A program made the translations under genes and the position numbers. A stretch of 64,000 bases of DNA from Labia minor (Eukaryota > Arthropoda > Insecta > Dermaptera > Spongiphoridae). The DNA lies in NCBI GenBank assembly GCA_963082975.1, contig OY720348.1:74983719-75047718 (forward strand), read 5' to 3'. Below the pieces are notes generated by a model. That model searched no databases and was not told the DNA's origin. It saw only the letters and a list, made by a program, of their open reading frames with translations. Positions 11,595 through 22,982 of the stretch are shown piece by piece (position 1 is the first letter of the stretch; every line of letters starts with the position of its first letter).

Positions 11595-11875
11595 ATTGGG
11601 TGTGTGGGTAGCGAATCCGCCTCACATTCCCATGGTCCCGGGTTCAAGTCCCGGGCCTGACAAGGGGATTTCCCTAGCTGGGGTCTATGGGACGGAGTCA
11701 ACCCAGCCTCCGGGAACAACCTTGGGGAAAAGCTAATTGATAGCGCCTCCGATCAAGAAAATCAAGGCAAAGGTTAAGGGACCCGTTCTACTGATCATAG
11801 GATACCTCATTGATATAACCGGCTTGATAGGCGTTGTCCTTGCGTAGGACGTACTAAGTCAGAGGTTTTTTTTTA
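11595..11875 (+). mobile_element. SINE-A copy
   Basis: Nearly full length. It has head ATTGGGTGTGTGGGTAGCGA, T-arm-like CCCGGGTTCAAGTCCCGGG with a perfect CCCGGG stem, body GGGACGGAGTCAACCCAG, and tail GTACTAAGTCAGAGG plus T9. The first GGCGCC bases are missing. Confidence 0.9.
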
Positions 11876-12623
11876 TGTATGACATTATATTATATAAGTA
11901 TACTGTAATATAGCCATATTCGTTTAGCAAGTATTATTGAATTTACAATGAACTTTTTTAAAAAAATTTCATGATAAATATAAACATGAAATTTTTTACT
12001 TCGGGGTCATTCCACGTCAACTCATCCAGGCCGTTTCACCCAAAATCTCAGATTTTTATGAAAATTGGTAAATATGTTCTATTTATAAACATGAAAAACA
12101 CCACCAAATTTTAATTTTTTATCTCACATAGTTTTTGAGTAATGGCAGTTTAAAGATTGGCGTTTTTAAATTTCCGAGCCTCGGAGAAGGCCAAATAAAA
12201 CGTGTATTGGAGAAGAAAATAATTTCTCATTCACTTATTTAACCTCCTATCTTGTTGAAATTTTTAAGGCATGTTCTTATAACTATGAGGAATTGTAAAA
12301 AAAATGTAACGAACCCCAAAATATTTTTAAAAAAATTATATGTTGGATATTATAAAATTTTAAAATTACAAACAAAGTTTAGCGTAAAATGAAATATCAC
12401 GACAAGGGAATGAGATAATCAAGAACTTTTTTTTTCCTAAATTATCTACATGAAATGGGCTTTAATTTAATAAAATAAAAGTTTTGTGTATTTGCCTCCT
12501 TCTATTTACTAAGACCACTGCAAGTTACAACACATTAATTATGAGCAATATGAGAGTCTCGATGGCTGAATTTTGTTAATAATTAGACATTTAAATATTA
12601 AATAAAATATTTTTACCTAAAAA

Positions 12624-12948
12624 TGTCCATCGAAGGAAAGTTTAACAGCATTCTTACAAACAAAGTTTGAAAACTATGAGGAAGAAGATAGGATCGAATT
12701 CAAACAGTGGGTAGCTACAGACAGGACACAGATGATAACTCAAACTTCAACCATTGATGAATTTATTGATGAACTAACAACAAAAATAGAAAAATTGATC
12801 CTAAATTCTTATATTACAAAAAGTTAGTCGAGCTATTTTAAAAGTCTAAAGGATAACTGCGCGCCAAATCAAGCCATTATATCAATCAATTGACTTCAGC
12901 GAGAATTTCTCTTTTGTGATTCAAGATGAGGTACAGGGTTATCATTGG
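12624..12948 (+). pseudogene. Transposase-like fragment in the left arm
   Basis: The plus-strand frame reads CPSKESLTAFLQTKFENYEE, then EFKQWVATDRTQM and SYITKS followed by a stop. In another frame DFSENFSFVIQDEVQGYHW is read. The last block resembles the D-F/Y-EN-S-V-QD-Q-HW signature found in uncharacterised arthropod and cnidarian transposase-like proteins; the leading D is a likely catalytic residue (inference). The gene is interrupted by stops and frameshifts and is cut by inverted sequence right after HW. Its mirror image occupies the minus strand of the right arm (about 13480-13790). It is non-functional as assembled. Confidence 0.55.
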
Positions 12949-13113
12949 ATTCTAACAGGGTATCTTGAATTGGACCTCAGACTATTTTTTTGTCATCAAC
13001 ACTCATGTTAATTATTACTGGGTGAACAGTGCAGGAGTCTGAGGTCCAATGATAAGCCATTATATCAATCAATTGACTTCAGCGAGAATTTCTCTTTTGT
13101 GATTCAAGATGAG

Positions 13114-13313
13114 NNNNNNNNNNNNNNNNNNNNNNNNNNNNNNNNNNNNNNNNNNNNNNNNNNNNNNNNNNNNNNNNNNNNNNNNNNNNNNNNNNNNNNN
13201 NNNNNNNNNNNNNNNNNNNNNNNNNNNNNNNNNNNNNNNNNNNNNNNNNNNNNNNNNNNNNNNNNNNNNNNNNNNNNNNNNNNNNNNNNNNNNNNNNNNN
13301 NNNNNNNNNNNNN
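13114..13313. other. Assembly gap (200 N)
   Basis: Exactly 200 N placed near the centre of the palindrome. The round number suggests an arbitrary gap size. Order and orientation of sequence at both edges should be treated as uncertain. Confidence 0.99.
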
Positions 13314-13453
13314 CTCAGACTCCTGCACTGTTCACCCAGTAATAATTAACATGAGTGTTGATAACAAAAAAATAGTCTCATCACATTGTATAATTTCCGA
13401 TGACTTAAATCATGATGTTTGTATGATTTATAAGATTCAAGATACCCTGTTAG
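13314..13453 (+). pseudogene. Transposase-like fragment after the gap
   Basis: It is open from the gap edge: CTVHPVIINMSVDNKK, then HCIISDDLNHDVCMIYK. This is the expected continuation after HW in the same protein family (a Q-TLHPF-like strand, then SDCLNHD). The Asp/His of SDDLNHD may be part of the RNase-H-like core (inference). It then runs into sequence that is the reverse complement of the left arm. The same bases occur inverted at about 12949-13050, showing local rearrangement or mis-assembly. Confidence 0.5.
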
Positions 13454-14758
13454 AATCCAATGATAACCCTGTACCTCATCTTGAATCACAAAAGAGAAAT
13501 TCTCGCTGAAGTCAATTGATTGATATAATGGCTTGATTTGGCGCGCAGTTATCCTTTAGACTTTTAAAATAGCTCGACTAACTTTTTGTAATATAAGAAT
13601 TTAGGATCAATTTTTCTATTTTTGTTGTTAGTTCATCAATAAATTCATCAATGGTTGAAGTTTGAGTTATCATCTGTGTCCTGTCTGTAGCTACCCACTG
13701 TTTGAATTCGATCCTATCTTCTTCCTCATAGTTTTCAAACTTTGTTTGTAAGAATGCTGTTAAACTTTCCTTCGATGGACATTTTTAGGTAAAAATATTT
13801 TATTTAATATTTAAATGTCTAATTATTAACAAAATTCAGCCATCGAGACTCTCATATTGCTCATAATTAATGTGTTGTAACTTGCAGTGGTCTTAGTAAA
13901 TAGAAGGAGGCAAATACACAAAACTTTTATTTTATTAAATTAAAGCCCATTTCATGTAGATAATTTAGGAAAAAAAAAGTTCTTGATTATCTCATTCCCT
14001 TGTCGTGATATTTCATTTTACGCTAAACTTTGTTTGTAATTTTAAAATTTTATAATATCCAACATATAATTTTTTTAAAAATATTTTGGGGTTCGTTACA
14101 TTTTTTTTACAATTCCTCATAGTTATAAGAACATGCCTTAAAAATTTCAACAAGATAGGAGGTTAAATAAGTGAATGAGAAATTATTTTCTTCTCCAATA
14201 CACGTTTTATTTGGCCTTCTCCGAGGCTCGGAAATTTAAAAACGCCAATCTTTAAACTGCCATTACTCAAAAACTATGTGAGATAAAAAATTAAAATTTG
14301 GTGGTGTTTTTCATGTTTATAAATAGAACATATTTACCAATTTTCATAAAAATCTGAGATTTTGGGTGAAAAAATGACTATTTTCTGGTTGAATTGACGT
14401 GGAATGACCCTTCGGCTATTTATGTAGCCTGCTGCAACTCTTAATCCGACCCTTGAGGTAAAAAGTTTGGACATCTCTGATTTAAAGTATAGAATAATAA
14501 TAAATTAAAATATATTTCTCCCTTTACTAATAATTAATTCTATTAAAATCTTATAAGATTGTATTTAATGTGTAAATATCAAATTTAGTTAAATTTTAAT
14601 GAAAATAAGTATTAATTAAAATGTATTAATTATATTTATTTGAATGGTAAGGTGAATGGAGCGATGCGCGCTCTTGTCAGCCGTATCACCGGTTGCCAAA
14701 CACTCAGGGGTAAAATAAAAAAATACTCCAATTTACTAATATATCTAGACATCTAGAC

Positions 14759-14968
14759 CAAGCTGGGTAAAAGCCGGCCCTTTTGCTTATTATGTCCGGC
14801 CCGTTGAAAAAGTTTGGTTCTTATTTCGATCTTTCATTCAATGGCTCTAAAAAAAAGGTAAATTTTTTTTTACAATTGTTCCGTTTCGGTGTTTTTGAAA
14901 TATGCTCCTCCGGCCCGGGAGACATTTTGAAAATTTCATTTTGGCTTAAAAGTATTTGCCCACCCCTG
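14759..14968. mobile_element. hAT-like MITE with perfect TSD
   Basis: A 210-bp element starting CAAGCTGGGTAAAAGCCGGC and ending TATTTGCCCACCCCTG, with identical 8-bp flanks ATCTAGAC (14751-14758 and 14969-14976). It is related to the elements at 42599-42836 and 57813-58019 (CGGGCC-rich arms, TTTGCCCACCCCTG end). Confidence 0.9.
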
Positions 14969-14976
14969 ATCTAGAC

Positions 14977-15769
14977 GATGTTTCTCAAAAAATTTCAACC
15001 AATATATATATATATATATAATCAATAATAAATATCATTTTCTATCATAATAACAAGCATTTTATCATCTGAAAAACAAATGTCTATCGATTGTTCATCC
15101 ATTTCTTTACATTAAGTAATTGTATTTTGCAATGTTTATTTTAATTCATTAGTCATGAATTAATAGTTAATTATAAGGTAGAATAAAAAATTCGTCTTTT
15201 AAACTTAAAGTTCATAAAGGGTTTCTTAATTTAGAAATAAACGACCGGTCGCCAGATTTGTTTATCTTAGAAACGACTAAATAGCGAATTTAACATTCAA
15301 GTGACCAAAAATATTTAAACAAGTGAAAGATATTTGAAAATTTATTAATAAGTATTTTAAGAGGCAAACTCATCTATTGCCTTGAAAGTAAATATATCAA
15401 CAAACTTACAAACTATTTGATGTTGAAAATATAGACAAAGTTAAATAAAGGTGAGTTTGGAAGGGGGGGGGGAAGAAATAGAAGAAATTATTCACCTATA
15501 ATGATTTTAAAGTCCTAGAAGAAACAAACAAATTAATATATTTATTTATAAAGATCATCATCATTCTGGGTTGGAAGAATTTTCTTAAAGCTTTTTTAAA
15601 TGAGAAGTTGCAGACAAATACAATATTTATTTAATTTCGTAAATAAATATCAGAAACTTGAAATAATACATGATGATTAATTTAAGTAAATATTCTATTA
15701 AGTATTTGGTGAAATTTGGACAATGTTTTTACAATCATTTATCTACGAGTATACGAATATATATCCTTA
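14977..15769. other. AT-rich spacer
   Basis: It contains (TA)n at about 15002-15021 and a G9 run at about 15464-15472. No other structure seen. Confidence 0.5.
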
Positions 15770-15850
15770 CGGCGTTACTGAAAATCGAAAGTCTGTCCAC
15801 AGCAAACACATTTCTCCAACCGTCCTTATCCTTAGCTAACTCTTTCTATC
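15770..15850 (-). pseudogene. LINE ORF C-terminal fragment (RTE type)
   Basis: The minus strand reads KELAKDKDGWRNVFAVDRLS and continues IFSNA. This is the conserved tail of RTE-type endonuclease/RT ORFs (RVKEFAKDRDGWRNV-like), the last part of the protein that mobilises the LINE. Only about 27 codons survive, no upstream domain is present and the preceding codon is a stop. It is a fossil fragment in AT-rich DNA. Clade assignment comes from motif recall. Confidence 0.6.
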
Positions 15851-15988
15851 ATTTAATTATTTCATCTCCATATACTTTTATATCATCATTCATGAAGAAA
15901 GGAGTCCAATAGGAATGTAATTTAGAATTTTCGATAGTCATGGCTTACAACTTAAAAAAAAGACAAAAATGATCGTTTATAATATAGA

Positions 15989-16780
15989 TAGGGTGACCAT
16001 ATTTCGAAAACACTTAACCGAGACAAACGGTTTACCTTAAATTTTGAAAAAAGTACAAAATAGTCAAAAGCTTCTTCCAGAAAACGTTTGACCTTTTTTT
16101 TAGAACCAAATTTTCAAAAATTTTGAAAAAAGTACGAAATGTCCTAAATAATTAATAAGCTGAAGTGTCTCTACTCGACTATCTCGCAAATTTGAATTGG
16201 ATTAATTAACAAATATATTATATTTAAATTAAATTTAATTAATTATAAATTATAAATTAAAATTAATAAATAATATTTATTTTAACCAGCGCATGTTTGG
16301 CTCTTTGTTGATGGCACCACGCCACGTGAGATTTGCAGTGTTAAAAAATTAATTCTGGTACTTTTAGCGATTCAATCAAGCTGAAATTCTATATATAGCA
16401 GTTTTATACAATTTTTAAACATGTGCAAAATTATCAAACCTATATCTTTATTTTTACGGTCACTTTAAAGGAAAAAAAATCAAAACGTGGTAGGTAATGA
16501 CCCTCTTTCGGTTGAGCTACATTTCTCCAAAGTTGATAAAAAACTACGAATTTTAAATAATGCTCGTATACCAAATTTCATGATTCTAGTTCAAACCGTT
16601 TTTGCCTAATCTTGTCTACACACACACACACAGACATTTTTCTCAACGTTAGTGAAAATGATTCAAGAACCTTCAAAACGTATAAAAACATCAAAATCTC
16701 GACATCGAAAATTTTCGTGATCGCAATACTATCTCTGGCGAGATAGTAAAAAACGGGTCAATAGGATGTCCCGAAGACTT
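15989..16780. mobile_element. hAT-like element (TAGGGTGACC family), split
   Basis: The left end TAGGGTGACCATATTTCG and body (TTTTTTTAGAACCAAATT, GAAAAAAGTACGAAATGTC) match 1979-2446. The body resumes after the HINE-like insertion with AAAACGGGTCAATAGG and TGTCCCGAAGACTTT, then is truncated. Confidence 0.75.
16158..16747 (+). mobile_element. HINE-like element, copy 2
   Basis: Complete: AGCTGAAGTGTCTCTACTCG at the 5' end, a short CACACACACACACAGACA tract, and the 3' hairpin ACTATCTCTGGCGAGATAGT. It is inserted in the hAT-like element at 15989-16780, so it is younger than that element. Confidence 0.9.
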
Positions 16781-16789
16781 TGTAATTTA

Positions 16790-17393
16790 TATAAATCCAA
16801 TATCAATTTTAGGTTGTTTTCTTTTGTGGAATTCATTAATGGGATGGTATTATTCAAAGGAATAGAATAACAAATAATATAATTTTTTAACAATATTTTT
16901 TTAGGTAGAGCCATTAAAATTCAGTTAGAAATATATTTATTATATATTACATAAAAAATATGTGGCGTTGGTTTATAATGCATAACCCCAAAAAAAGGAG
17001 CGCCCCACTCTTCTTTCTTTCCTCTCTCGTTTCCCTTCCCCACATTGTCATAGGATGCAATAGCATTAAATCATTTCTATTCCATGTAGGAATATAATAC
17101 ATTTTAGTATAATTTCCTTTTACCTATTTAAATATAAAAATGCGAGCCATGTACCAGCCAACATAAAAATGAATTATAATTATTAGGAAAGAATGCCAGA
17201 GAACGTTTGACTTATATATATATATATATATATATATTATTTATTCATAAAGCGAGCGAGGTGTGTCCATTGGGGACAAACGCCACCAATCACACGATCG
17301 GAATTGAAAAATCCTCCTTCCCCATTCCTCTTTTTTTTTTGTTAAAAAAGTATGATTATAAATTGACTACCATCATTCTTTGAATTTATTGGT
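16790..17393. other. AT-rich spacer
   Basis: (TA)n at 17213-17237. No gene or shared repeat seen. Confidence 0.5.
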
Positions 17394-17835
17394 AAAAATT
17401 TCGATGTTGAGAATTTGATGTTTTTATACGTTATAAAGGTTCCTGAATCATTTTCACTAAGGTTGAGAAAAATGTCTGTGTGTATGTATATAGACAGGAT
17501 TACTCAAAAACTGTTTGAGATAGAATCATGAAATTTGGTATACGAACATTATTAAAAATTCGTAGTTTTCTATCAATTTTTGAGAAATGTTGTTCAACCG
17601 GAAGAGGGTCATTACCTACCACGTTTTGATTTTTTTTCCTTTAAAGTGACCGTAAAAATAAAGATAAATGTTTGATAATTTTGCACATGTTTAAAAATTG
17701 TATAAAACTGCTATATATAGAATTTCAGCTTGATTAAATCGCTGAAAGTACCAGAATTAATTTTTTAACACTGCAAATCACGCGCCAACACGTGACGTGG
17801 TGCCATCAGCAAAGAGCCAAACATGCGCTGGTTTA
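17394..17835 (-). mobile_element. HINE-like element, copy 3, both ends missing
   Basis: On the minus strand it runs from the CCAGCGCATGTTTGGCTC block through the CGGTTGAAC segment to CATCGAAATTTT. The 5' AT block and the 3' hairpin are absent. Confidence 0.85.
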
Positions 17836-18093
17836 ATCTTATCTTATTATGCTAGCTAAAATTGTATATATGTATTTATCTATATATATTGGTTCTCAAA
17901 AACCGCTCTAACGATTTTTTTCAAATTCACACTAGATATAGTATTTATAAAGAAAAATTAAGTTTTATTGATGATATCTCTTGAAACATACAGCTTCATT
18001 ATTAATTTCTTAATTGAAAATTATATATGGAAAACGTCAAAATTTTTAATACTGCCTGCTAAGACAGTAAAAAAATGACAATTTTTTATCTAA

Positions 18094-18168
18094 ATACATA
18101 TAGTCCAGCGGTTGGACTGATGTTTTAACGAGTGGATTTCGTCGGTTCGAAACTCGCCGGGTGAATCG
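18094..18168 (+). repeat. tRNA-like sequence (third tRNA-derived type)
   Basis: A-box match TAGTCCAGCGG at 18101-18111 and B-box match GGTTCGAAACTC at 18144-18155, spaced as in a tRNA gene. The acceptor stem does not pair convincingly, so it is called tRNA-like, probably a SINE head, not a tRNA gene. Confidence 0.5.
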
Positions 18169-18703
18169 TTATTTAAAAATGAAAATAATGATTTTGTTAT
18201 TTTTTTTTCTTTTTATCTATTGTTTACTTTTTAATAAATTACTATTCTATATTTATTTATTCATTGTTCTTTTATTAATAAAGTTTTAGATAGTTTTATA
18301 AGTTTTAATATTTTTTCAATAAAATATTATTCAATATATTTATTAATATTATTTTATTTATTATTATTGAGTACCCGAAGTTCCATTCATTTTAATCAGA
18401 TTGATGCAATGATGCAACAGTTAATAATTGTAATATTGTAATAAATTTCTATCTTGAAAATTGTTACATATTATTCAGGATATTTTAAAAACTATTTCTT
18501 TCTTTAATTAATATTCATTTTTTCTATAAGTCAGATATATTTCCAAATATTAAATAATTTTTGAAGTGAAAACTTCTTTAGCGGCGTTGAGCACTTTTGC
18601 GGGATGGGGAAAAAGTATAGAACTCGCGTGATCGTGACCAACACCATGAAACCATCTGCTTTCAAATTTCTTATAACAGAGCGCGAAATTTGAATTGTCA
18701 TTA

Positions 18704-18854
18704 GAACTGTTTTATAAATTATCTCTAACATATAAATATATATTTATTATGTAAAGTTCATTTCATATATACATATATAATCAAAATTATACGAAATGAA
18801 CTTCACATAATAAATATATATTTTATGTTAGAGATAGGAATTATAAAACAGTTC
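18704..18854. repeat. Inverted repeat, ~61-bp arms
   Basis: Left arm 18704-18764 starts GAACTGTTTTATAAATTAT. Right arm 18793-18854 ends ATTATAAAACAGTTC. The spacer is 28 bp, with only a few mismatches. This is a possible small MITE; no TSD is evident. Confidence 0.8.
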
Positions 18855-18859
18855 GTATT

Positions 18860-21034
18860 GCAATATTTTAAACAAAGTTGTGTATTTATATATATATAAA
18901 TATAAGTTACAAATTTGTTTAAAATATATGTTTAAAATAATATATAAGTTATATATATATACATGCATATGAAATTCATCTTTCTCGTGAAATAGCGCGA
19001 ATTTCGTCTGTTTTAAAATTTCTTACGCAGAAGTTTTCACTTCTGTCGGCCAGTCCCACGACTGCCAATTTTGCTTTTTTAATTCCGAAAAGCTGCAAAG
19101 CACGTTTTTTTGTCTTTAGTTTGTTTTATAACCACTTGGGGCGCTAAACAGTTTTTCAAAAAAACACTATAGAAAAAAAATATATGTACCTATATATTAT
19201 ATATTTATGTATTATTGAGGAGCACAAGTTCATTAATTTTAATCAGATTGATGCAAATGTGTAACATTTAATAATTGTAATAAATAATTAAAGAATTGTG
19301 TATCAATATTTTTTAAAGGGTAGAGCGAGAGCTCGGTGTCCCAGGTATTAATATTACCAGCCAAATCCAATAATAATGAATCATTTTTTTTAACTTAAGT
19401 ACCGAGCCGAGGCTCGGGGTCCCGGTACTAAATATTATTATATTTAATTTTTATTTGATTTTTAAATAGTTTTTGAGATTTTAAATAGAGTTTTAAGTAG
19501 GAATTGACTTTCATTTTTTTTTATATTACTTATTTTTATTTATTTTCTTGGTTTGTTTTTTCTTTTTTGATGTACCAATATTTAAATCAGGCTCGTTTTA
19601 ATCCATTAGCAAGGTGCAGTCTTGTCTGAGCTCCTTACATCATGATAAAACCATATAAATGGAAATTAGATTGGCAATGTGTTAATGAAAAACTTGTGGC
19701 ATTTCTCTTGCGTGTTTCAGGGGTTTTTTATGCCCCCCCCCTCCAACCCGCTCTAACACGCCGAGATTCCTCTTCCTCGCACGAAGAAAATTCTTCAAGA
19801 AAAAAAAAAATAAAATTGTTATCAGATAATAAAACCAAGCACACCAAAACAAAACGACAAGTTTGGATGCAATGATTGAATTCTTATTGATATGCATGCA
19901 TACAACAAAACAGCATGAAACATTTTTCATGTTTGTTTTAATCAAGGATTGTCCACGCTGCTCGGATTACATCAACCGTCAACTCTTTAAATACAAACAT
20001 CAACAGCCCCTTCCTTTTTGATTAATCCATTCAGATAGCGATTCATTTTCATTTTGTTTTACACCAACGTTATATAATTCAATTTAATAAAATAAAGTAT
20101 AATTTGGAATATGATAAAAAAAAACAATAATTAAATTTATTGGAAAAATTTTATGTATCTGCATGTACTTGATCAAAAGTAACAAAACAATTTGTATTCA
20201 TGCAGTGTGTATGGTAACCATTCAACAAATATATTAAGCTGTTGGCATATTTTAAAACTCCCCCTTATTTCTCATTCTACATAAATATTCATAACATACC
20301 AACTCAGAAGCAATTGTATATACATATATATATATATAATCAATAGTAAAAATTGAATAAACCATAATTTATATTCTAAAATATTTGAAAATTTAAATAT
20401 AGTAATACAAATATTTCTTATTATCTTTTTTCCAACTATATAAAATATATATTAAAAATATAAATATAAAAAGTAAATAAATAAACTGTTTTTGTAGTAT
20501 TAAGGGCGCCATTGTGTGTGTTGGTAGGAAAAAACTTAAAAAAAAAAATAATTTATTTAAACAATTAATTTAATATATAATTCTTATTTTGACTAATTTT
20601 AATATAAACTTATCCCATTATATATTATATTATTTATTATTTTTTTCATTTATTTAATAAAATAAATATATCTTTAAAACATATTCGATTATTTATATCT
20701 TAAATTCATATAAATTTGAATTTCTATTATGCATAATACTACACTTTGCATGTATATTATCATACCAAGATTATTTAATAAGGCGTGAGATCTTCCAAAT
20801 AGTTGGTTGAATAATGCCGAAGATGACGGGAGAGGGGGAAAAAGTAAAAAGAACCAAAAGAATAAAATAAGAAACTTATATTTAAAATTTCAATTATACT
20901 TTTCATATTTCTAAATAAGAATTAAAATAATTTATTAAAAAGATACTATTAAATTATCATATTATTATTATTATTATATAATTATAATAATTATAATGCA
21001 GTTATATATTGTATTTGTTATGATTTTTTAAAAA
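18860..21034. other. Spacer with local repeats
   Basis: Bases 19200-19290 repeat 18360-18460 (ATTTTAATCAGATTGATGCAA, imperfect). Two similar patches, GAGCTCGGTGTCCCAGG (about 19330) and GGCTCGGGGTCCCGGTAC (about 19412), lie 80 bp apart. Bases 19642-19875 hold a 77-codon open stretch ending in Lys-rich low complexity, not recognised. The rest is A/T-rich. Confidence 0.4.
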
Positions 21035-21325
21035 GGCGCCATTGGGTGTGTGGGTAGCAAACCTGCCTCACATCCACATGGTCCCGGGTTCAAGTCCCGG
21101 GCCTGGCAAGAGAATTTCCCTAGTTGGGGTCGATGGGACGGAGTAAACCCAGCCTCCAGGAACAACCTTGGGGAAAAGCTACTTGATAACGCCTCGGATC
21201 AAGAAAATCAAGGTAAAGGTGGAGAGGACCCGTTCTACTGATCATAGGACACCTCATTGATATAACCGGCTGGATAGGCCTTATCATTGCGTAAGACGTA
21301 CAAAGTCAGAGTTTTTTTTTTTTTT
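21035..21325 (+). mobile_element. SINE-A copy, full length
   Basis: GGCGCCATTGGGTGTGTGGG start, CCCGGGTTCAAGTCCCGGG T-arm-like block, tail GTACAAAGTCAGAG plus about 14 T. The T-run tail in the sense strand is typical of this family here. Confidence 0.92.
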
Positions 21326-21403
21326 GTTGCATTAAATTTTAAATTATGATTCTTAGATGCTTATTTTTTAAATTTAAGTTAATTTAATTTTAATTATTTA
21401 TTA

Positions 21404-21756
21404 GGCCCGATTCACACACAAGTGGCGTATGGCACTGGCGTGGTTCTGGCGTGGAACAGGTTTGTTAATGTAATTGCATTAGCTTATGACTCAATACCCA
21501 CAGATATGGCGTGTTGGAGGCGTGGAAAATGGCACGAAGACCACTCCAAATGAATAATGAAATGGTCTAGAAGTGGCGTGCTAGTCCTACGAGCCACCGG
21601 TGGCGTCGGAGTGGAGTGGTCTTCGTGCCATTTTCCACGCCTCCAACACGCCATATCTGTGGGTATTGAGTCATAAGCTAATGCAATTACATTAACAAAC
21701 CTGTTCCACGCCAGAACCACGCCAGTGCCATACGCCACTTGTGTGTGAATCGGGCC
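21404..21756. mobile_element. PIF/Harbinger-like MITE with perfect 145-bp TIRs
   Basis: Left arm 21404-21548 (GGCCCGATTCACACACAAGT) and right arm 21612-21756 are exact inverse copies by eye, separated by 63 bp. Flanking TTA at 21401-21403 and 21757-21759 matches the 3-bp TWA target of PIF/Harbinger. It is GC-richer than its surroundings and non-coding. Unbroken arms indicate a recent insertion or arm homogenisation. Confidence 0.85.
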
Positions 21757-21759
21757 TTA

Positions 21760-22660
21760 TAGGGCATAAATGAGAAGATGTGTGAATGGTGGTGTGTGTG
21801 GGAGAGGGAAATAAAGAAAGAAGAGAGCAAGAAGTCAAAAAAGACGGAAGAGATTTGAAAATAAAATCTGTAGAGTGTAAATAATATATATAAATTATGT
21901 ATATAAATTATGGTAATTGTAGCCCTAAACACCAAAACGGGGAAGGGTGGAATCGATAATAAATAAATAAAAAATAAATTTAATTTAATTTTCATTTTAA
22001 AAAATATAATTAAATATTTCAAATACTATTAATATTAATCTCTCGATAAAATCAGCTTCAAATCTAAGATTCATTTGGTTTTTGTTAATTAGAAATTTTG
22101 TTTTGCCAGAATAAATTAATTGAGATACCTAAATACATATAAAACTGTTAAAATGTGAGGTGATTTCAAATTTATAAACATTCTTTCGAGGATACAGATA
22201 AAAAAATTGCTTCTGTCCACAAAGAGTGCATATAGATATGGGAAGGAGGGAGGGGCTGCAAATGCATAGCAATTACATATGGAAGAATTGATAGAAGTAC
22301 TTATTTAAGGACAAATACTATTACACATTGCCTTTTATCACGAGTCTGATCAACGAAATATTTCATTTATATTTTTTTTCCACACACCAATTACAAAAGT
22401 AAATGAAAAAATATAAAATTTTGGTCATTTAAATTTCTTTTTTTATTATTTTTATTTAAACTTCTATTATTTAATTATTAAAACAAGATTAACATTAGGA
22501 GTTTGGATTAGAAAGAAAATAATTAAACTTGAATGCATATATTAATGCATTCTATTAGCAAATTATAATTTTAAGATAATACATAAACTTAACTGTTGGA
22601 ACTGAATTGAATTTAATGAAAATTAGATTAAATATATATATATAATCAGATTTATCAGGG
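21760..22660. other. AT-rich spacer
   Basis: GAGA-rich patch near 21800. No gene seen. Open minus-strand frames here are low complexity. Confidence 0.5.
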
Positions 22661-22664
22661 ATAT

Positions 22665-22850
22665 AATCACGTATTTGGTGAGATTGTTTTCTCGACGTTT
22701 CGGCACCCATTTTGGCGCCATTTTCAAGAGATTATTTAGATGAGAATATTTTTTGGATTCTGGGTCTTAGTCTGTTTGAACAAGAATTAATATCTGGATT
22801 CTGGGTCTTAGTCTGTTTGAACAAGAATTAATATCTGGATTTTGGGATGA
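22665..22850 (-). repeat. Penelope-associated-looking flank with 41-bp tandem duplication
   Basis: CTCGACGTTTCGGCACCCAT plus TTTGGCGCCATTTTCAAGAG resembles the gacgtttcg...cattttcaag motif near Penelope-like RT ends. A related piece is at 48960-49080. Within it 22755-22795 is repeated exactly at 22796-22836 (begins GGATTCTGGGTCTTAGTC). Confidence 0.5.
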
Positions 22851-22982
22851 TAGGTTGGGTGGTTATAGTTATGTGAAGGAGGGAGGAGCCAACCTATAAA
22901 CTCAATAATGATAAATCTGATAATAACAATAATAATAACATTCACGGAAATCTAAACCAACATATATATATATATATCAACT

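Larger units (their letters stand above)
12004..14410. mobile_element. Foldback DNA transposon around the assembly gap
   Basis: The ends are GGGTCATTCCACGTCAA and its exact inverse, flanked by the 4-bp repeat TTCG (12000-12003 and 14411-14414). From about 12040 inward, the left 0.9 kb is the near-perfect reverse complement of the right arm down to about 13480. The arms differ in a 20-30 base patch just inside each end. Both arms carry the same transposase-like coding fragment pointing to the centre. The 4-bp TSD and GGG start would fit Sola-type elements, but this is only a suggestion. The centre is scrambled and holds the N gap. Confidence 0.8.

Noticed and set aside
13099-13509. Open frames running through the N stretch
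   Set aside because: N codons cannot be read. Only the part after 13314 has sequence support and it is listed as a transposase fragment.
21687-22022. 111-codon minus-strand open frame
   Set aside because: Phe/Ile/Leu/Ser low complexity in AT-rich DNA, partly inside the Harbinger-like MITE. No domain or splice signals.
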